NCBI RefSeq assembly: GCF_049860565.1
Contig: NZ_CP172056.1
Span: 4,030,001-4,094,000 of the forward strand
DNA from: Desulfitobacterium_A nosdiversum
Lineage (GTDB): Bacteria > Bacillota > Desulfitobacteriia > Desulfitobacteriales > Desulfitobacteriaceae
Direction of reading: 5' to 3'
DNA length: 64,000 bases
Shown here: positions 60,299 through 64,000 of the stretch, piece by piece
Layout: each line of letters starts with the position of its first letter
Numbering within the stretch: position 1 is the stretch's first letter
Position numbers and translations under genes: made by a program
The notes under the pieces: model-generated
Seen by the model: the letters and a program-made list of their open reading frames with translations, nothing else
Told to the model about the DNA's origin: nothing
Databases searched by the model: none

Positions 60299-62323
60299 TT
60301 GAAACTAAAAACAACAGGAAAAATTGAAACTACGTTTGTTATTTTTTTCTTGGTTATTGCCCTTGTCCCACTGATCTGCTTAAGTCTAATTAATGATTAC
60401 TACATCCACAAATCAATAGAAGCAGATGCCAAGGCTAATATGAATAACACATTAAAATTAACCACAGATGCTTTAGACAGTTGGATTAATGAAAAAATCA
60501 TGGTCGTTGAGAGTATAAGTAAAAATCCTGTCTTTCAATCCGGAAACAAGGATGAAGTAATGGACTTTCTAAAGCGTGAAGCGGAAAATACTCCTTATGC
60601 CGAAGCCTTAGTCTGGTCCGACAGTGACGGTCATGGGGTAAATTCCTTGGGAGCTAAACCCAATATCAGTGATCGCGACTATTTTAAAGCAGCCCAAAAT
60701 GGACAGCCTTTTATCACCAGTTTAAACATTGCCAAAACTACTGGAAATAAAGCTTTCGGTATCGCTTGCCCTATTAAAACTGACAAAGGGTTTTCTGTAC
60801 TTGTAATGAGTATAAAGTGGGATACTTTAAAATCACTCATAAGCAAATCGAGTTACGGCCAAACTGGTTATACTTACCTCGTTGACAAATCCGGTAAAGT
60901 TATGGCCCACCCTGATGAATCTCAAGTTATGAATCTAGACATTACCCAAACGGATTCGGACAGCTTGAACCTATTTGGCAAAAAGATAATACAAAAAAGT
61001 GGAAATGGAAATGACGAATACACCTATCAGGGTATCCCTAAAATAGCAACTTACAAAACTTTAGAATCTACCGGTTGGACTGCAGTCCTTGCTCTGCCCA
61101 AAAAAGAGTTCAGTATCATGAGTGATAACCTTCTCAGGATCAGCCTTATGATGATTTTAACTGCTGGAATTATCGTCGTCTTTTTAGCATTATTCCTCGG
61201 ACGTAAAGTTGCTAAACCCATCGTCAGTTTAGCTAAACAAGCGGACGTCCTGGCAACCGGAGATTTAGCGATTAATGTGACTAACAACCATAAAGGAGAA
61301 ATCGGTATTTTAGGCCACTCTCTAAATACTTTGGCAGGAAACTTGCGAAACATAGTTCAGCGAGTACAAGAAGGATCCATACATATCTCAAGTACTGCTC
61401 AACAGCTTAACGCCTCAGCCCAGGAATCCTCCGCTTCTATAGAACTCGTTTCTCAAGCCATTCAAGAAATGGCCAAAGGAGCTAATGAACAAGCCACTCA
61501 TTCTCAAGAAATTGTAGAGACTGTGCATCATATTGTTCAAGCCATGGATTTGGCCAATACTCAAATTCTGGACATAACCGCAGGGACCGAAAAAGCTAGT
61601 TTTTCCGTTAATACCGGTTTTAAAGCCGTTGAGAAACAAAATGAAAGCATGCGGAGTACTCTATCCGCTTCAAGCAATGTAGCTCAGGCAATTCATGATT
61701 TAGTTAAACAATCAGAAGAAGTGAGCAGCATTTTAAGCACAATCTCTAATATTGCTGAACAAACGAACCTACTTGCTTTAAACGCTGCAATAGAAGCAGC
61801 GAGAGCGGGAGAGCATGGACGCGGATTTGCAGTAGTGGCTGAGGAAGTTAGAAAGTTAGCTGAAAGCTCAGCTCATGCTACCCAGGAGATTGGCGATATA
61901 GTTGATCGAATTCAAGCCGGTGCCCATAAAGCTGTTGAACAGATGAATAATGTAAATACGGTTGTCGGGACTCAACAAAATGCACTTGCACAAACCAATG
62001 AAGCCTTCGGCACCATATCACAAGTTGTTATGAAAATGGTGGGAACGATTAAAGAAATCAGTTCTTCATTCAATCAAATTGATGAAAGTATAAAAGGAAT
62101 ATTAGAAAAGACAAAATCCGTTGCAGCTGTAGCTGAACAAAATGCCTCAAGTTCAGAGGAAATATCCGCAAGCAGTGAGGAACTGACCGCCACTTCTCAG
62201 GAAATTGCAGCATCGGTTAATTTCTTAAAAAACCTCGGTATGCAATTGGAACAGACCATTTCTGTTTTTAATTTAAACAACGTTTTAACTCTACAAAGTG
62301 AAAGAGAGGAGCAACAATCCTGA
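60299..62323 (+). CDS. methyl-accepting chemotaxis protein (dCache sensor)
   Basis: The 674-residue receptor starts at TTG 60299 with AAAGGAG upstream (spacing about 11). It has a first membrane helix at residues 12-32, a double Cache sensor outside (ISDRDYFKAAQNGQPFITSL and GQTGYTYLVDKSGKVMAHPD), a second helix near 280-300, HAMP, and the signalling tip ISNIAEQTNLLALNAAIEAA with RAGEHGRGFAVVAEEVRKLA. dCache receptors often bind amino acids or organic acids, which would fit the neighbouring catabolic genes. The ligand is not predicted. Confidence 0.94.
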   Translation: MKLKTTGKIETTFVIFFLVIALVPLICLSLINDYYIHKSIEADAKANMNNTLKLTTDALDSWINEKIMVVESISKNPVFQSGNKDEVMDFLKREAENTPYAEALVWSDSDGHGVNSLGAKPNISDRDYFKAAQNGQPFITSLNIAKTTGNKAFGIACPIKTDKGFSVLVMSIKWDTLKSLISKSSYGQTGYTYLVDKSGKVMAHPDESQVMNLDITQTDSDSLNLFGKKIIQKSGNGNDEYTYQGIPKIATYKTLESTGWTAVLALPKKEFSIMSDNLLRISLMMILTAGIIVVFLALFLGRKVAKPIVSLAKQADVLATGDLAINVTNNHKGEIGILGHSLNTLAGNLRNIVQRVQEGSIHISSTAQQLNASAQESSASIELVSQAIQEMAKGANEQATHSQEIVETVHHIVQAMDLANTQILDITAGTEKASFSVNTGFKAVEKQNESMRSTLSASSNVAQAIHDLVKQSEEVSSILSTISNIAEQTNLLALNAAIEAARAGEHGRGFAVVAEEVRKLAESSAHATQEIGDIVDRIQAGAHKAVEQMNNVNTVVGTQQNALAQTNEAFGTISQVVMKMVGTIKEISSSFNQIDESIKGILEKTKSVAAVAEQNASSSEEISASSEELTATSQEIAASVNFLKNLGMQLEQTISVFNLNNVLTLQSEREEQQS

Positions 62324-62721
62324 ACAGAGCTTTAGAATTTTTAAAAGAATGCGGCACTTTTTACTTAGCAACAACAGAAGGGGACCAACCAAGGATCAGA
62401 CCCTTTGGTGCTGTCTTTATCTACGAAGGAAAATTATATATTGTAACCAATAATAAAAAACAATGCTTTAAGCAAATGCTAGCCAATCCCAAAGTTGAAA
62501 TCTGTTGTATGAATAAAGAAAGACAATGGATTCGTATTACTGGAAAAGTTGCAAATGATGACCGACGTGAAGTAAAAGAATTTGCACTTGAAGCTTGCCC
62601 ATCTTTAAAATCCATGTATACCCTTGATGATGGAATTTTTGCCGTTTTATACTTTACAAAAGGAATAGCTACTATATCTTCTTTCACTGCTCAACCTGAA
62701 ACATTTTCATTCAATGTTTAA
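62320..62721 (+). CDS. pyridoxamine 5'-phosphate oxidase-like flavin-binding protein, apparent CTG start
   Basis: The 133-residue frame encodes a split-barrel FMN protein: ALEFLKECGTFYLATTEGDQ, IRPFGAVFIYEGKLYIVTNN, and later WIRITGKV. Members reduce or bind flavin/F420-like cofactors. No ATG, GTG or TTG fits the N-terminus; in frame, a stop lies at 62299 and the next ATG (62476) would delete a third of the domain. CTG at 62320 aligns with the usual family Met, and GAGAGGAG sits eight bases before it. It overlaps the chemoreceptor stop by 4 bp (CTGA). Confidence 0.8.
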   Translation: MNRALEFLKECGTFYLATTEGDQPRIRPFGAVFIYEGKLYIVTNNKKQCFKQMLANPKVEICCMNKERQWIRITGKVANDDRREVKEFALEACPSLKSMYTLDDGIFAVLYFTKGIATISSFTAQPETFSFNV

Positions 62722-62788
62722 GTTAAAACCGCATATTCATTATATTTACTCTTATGCCGATTCAACTTTTAAGCCAAAATAGAGAAAG

Positions 62789-62821
62789 AAGCGTCTCAGA
62801 AGTTTGATTTCTGAGGCGCTC
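62789..62821 (+). terminator. terminator between the flavin protein and arylsulfotransferase genes
   Basis: AAGCGTCTCAGAA pairs with TTCTGAGGCGCT (one G-U pair) and is followed by CTTTTTAG on the plus strand. It may serve both convergent genes. Confidence 0.8.
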
Positions 62822-62860
62822 TTTTTAGCACAGGGTCCTACTATCCTATATCATAATCAA

Positions 62861-64000
62861 TTAAAATTTAGTAAAACCATCGTCATCTTCATCGTCATTT
62901 TTTAAGGAGAGATCCTGATCCCCTGCAGCAACGCAGGCTTGATGAACCTTGGGATAGCCGAGAGTTCCTTCTACCCCGACAACATCTTTAACTTCACAGT
63001 CGGCTGCTCCGGGAACACGGAATTTACGAATATCAAGCATGGGGATTGCCGTTTCTTTGGGTTCAGGAAGCTGGGGGATATAGCTGTAAGGATAACGATA
63101 ACCCCGATAGTAAATCACTGCCGAATTTTCGGTAAATGGCGAGATAAATTCCCACACGACATCTTTCATCCGAGTGACCTCGAAGAAACGACCGCCTACT
63201 CCTTCAGTAATGAAGGTATTTCCATTCGGAAGACGTTGAGCAGCACTGGTTAATGGACTATAGAAACGATAATCGTTAATTAATGGTGAACCATAACCCA
63301 TGAGTTCACTAGCCGTAATTTGCCAAACCACTTTCATGGTTACAGGGTTTAATTCAAGAACACGAGAACGGTCAGTAATGTTGACTTTTGTACCATCTTT
63401 AGAAACGTTGCTGGGTTCGCCATAACCTGACCAACCGCCATTATCGAAGATAAGGATGTTTCCTGCTCCGGGAAGTCCTTGCGGAATCATATGAACATGG
63501 TGTTGTCCAATAATTTGTCCAATTTTCCGAAGCTTCGGATCATCGGCAAAATCGGGTCCCATTTTCCAAACGACTTTCCCGGTTTCTTTAGAAATAATCG
63601 CAATGATATTGGATTCACGAGCATCCCAAATAATATTATCCGGATGGAAACGTTCGTCACCTTTATCATACCATTTGTTAGGACCAAGAACGCTCATGGA
63701 GTTAATATGCATCCAGTCGCCCATTCCGCCGCCTGCTTCATGCAGGTTCGGATTTTTATAGAGGGCTAATTTTGCTGCAGCGCTGAAACCATATTCATTG
63801 AAATGATCTACAGCACGCCATTCCCAAACAATATTTCCTTTCCAGTCCACTTCAATGATAACATCATCCAAAAGTTGTTTGTCGGAGATTCGTTTGTTAT
63901 AGCAGTTCTCATGACAAAGAATTAAGGTGTTGCCACTAGCGGTTTTACACTCCATTCCAGGGACATAGTAACCTACAGTGTTGCCTTCTCTTTGATAGTC
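62861..64000 (-). CDS. arylsulfotransferase-family protein, second copy, 5' end beyond the window
   Basis: The last 379 codons of a paralogue of the 45462-46943 gene are present, and the frame runs to the window edge (DYQREGNTVGYYVPG before the first Met at 63955). Protein identity is very high, with shared WMHINS, GQHHVHMIPQG and blade motifs; the DNA is also nearly the same, differing mostly at third positions. The tail is again acidic (LKNDDEDDDGFTKF). No thioredoxin gene follows it here; it ends beside a terminator. The start and length are not visible. Confidence 0.85.
   Translation of the reverse strand, partial: DYQREGNTVGYYVPGMECKTASGNTLILCHENCYNKRISDKQLLDDVIIEVDWKGNIVWEWRAVDHFNEYGFSAAAKLALYKNPNLHEAGGGMGDWMHINSMSVLGPNKWYDKGDERFHPDNIIWDARESNIIAIISKETGKVVWKMGPDFADDPKLRKIGQIIGQHHVHMIPQGLPGAGNILIFDNGGWSGYGEPSNVSKDGTKVNITDRSRVLELNPVTMKVVWQITASELMGYGSPLINDYRFYSPLTSAAQRLPNGNTFITEGVGGRFFEVTRMKDVVWEFISPFTENSAVIYYRGYRYPYSYIPQLPEPKETAIPMLDIRKFRVPGAADCEVKDVVGVEGTLGYPKVHQACVAAGDQDLSLKNDDEDDDGFTKF

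Overview
The window looks like chromosome of an anaerobic, spore-forming, low-to-moderate G+C Firmicute, most like Desulfosporosinus/Desulfitobacterium. The reasons are an alpha/beta-type spore protein gene (39882-40028), strong purine-rich Shine-Dalgarno sites, a FixCX-linked acyl-CoA dehydrogenase operon, two sigma-54 activators and amino-acid/choline catabolism. The genus is inferred from gene style, not proven. I saw no tRNA, rRNA, IS element or CRISPR array.

Region 1 (1-2.6 kb): two lipoproteins of unknown function and a frameshifted remnant of one of them.

Region 2 (2.8-17.3 kb, all minus strand): a complete glycyl-radical bacterial microcompartment operon for choline. It is transcribed from a promoter near 17.3 kb and ends at a perfect terminator at 2.73-2.77 kb. 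Choline TMA-lyase CutC keeps every choline-pocket residue I could check. With its activase CutD it makes trimethylamine and acetaldehyde inside a shell of eight BMC-type proteins. An acylating aldehyde dehydrogenase and PduL turn acetaldehyde into acetyl-CoA and acetyl phosphate. Unusual points are the absence of an alcohol dehydrogenase, a second aldehyde dehydrogenase with the catalytic Cys replaced by Ser, three candidate Fe-S electron-transfer components (PduS, a PduT-like trimer, a GrpU-like shell protein), and a shell protein with a SAP/Rho-N-like tail.

Region 3 (17.5-28.8 kb): a minus-strand set of a BCCT transporter, a phosphodiesterase-like alkaline phosphatase superfamily enzyme, a CHVC thioredoxin, a thioredoxin reductase with an extra Trx-like tail, and TerC. 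It is divergent from a LysR regulator. A drug/metabolite transporter, a second LysR and an alpha/beta hydrolase follow.

Region 4 (28.8-39.5 kb, minus): a short-chain acyl-CoA operon (CoA-transferase, GntP-type permease, acyl-CoA dehydrogenase, EtfBA, FixCX, MaoC, crotonase). It is preceded by a textbook sigma-54 promoter and the gene of a sigma-54 activator.

Region 5 (39.5-50.9 kb): a spore protein, a LexA-type promoter with a Y-family polymerase and its small partner, a chemoreceptor, then a second thioredoxin/thioredoxin reductase pair behind a cytoplasmic arylsulfotransferase-like protein, leucine dehydrogenase, an NhaC antiporter and a Crp/Fnr regulator.

Region 6 (51-64 kb): an amino-acid fermentation module (aminotransferase, indolepyruvate-type oxidoreductase IorAB, phosphotransbutyrylase, butyrate kinase) with a second sigma-54 promoter and a PrpR-type activator. 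Then come a second chemoreceptor, a flavin-reductase-like protein with an apparent CTG start, and a second, nearly identical arylsulfotransferase-like gene that runs off the window end.
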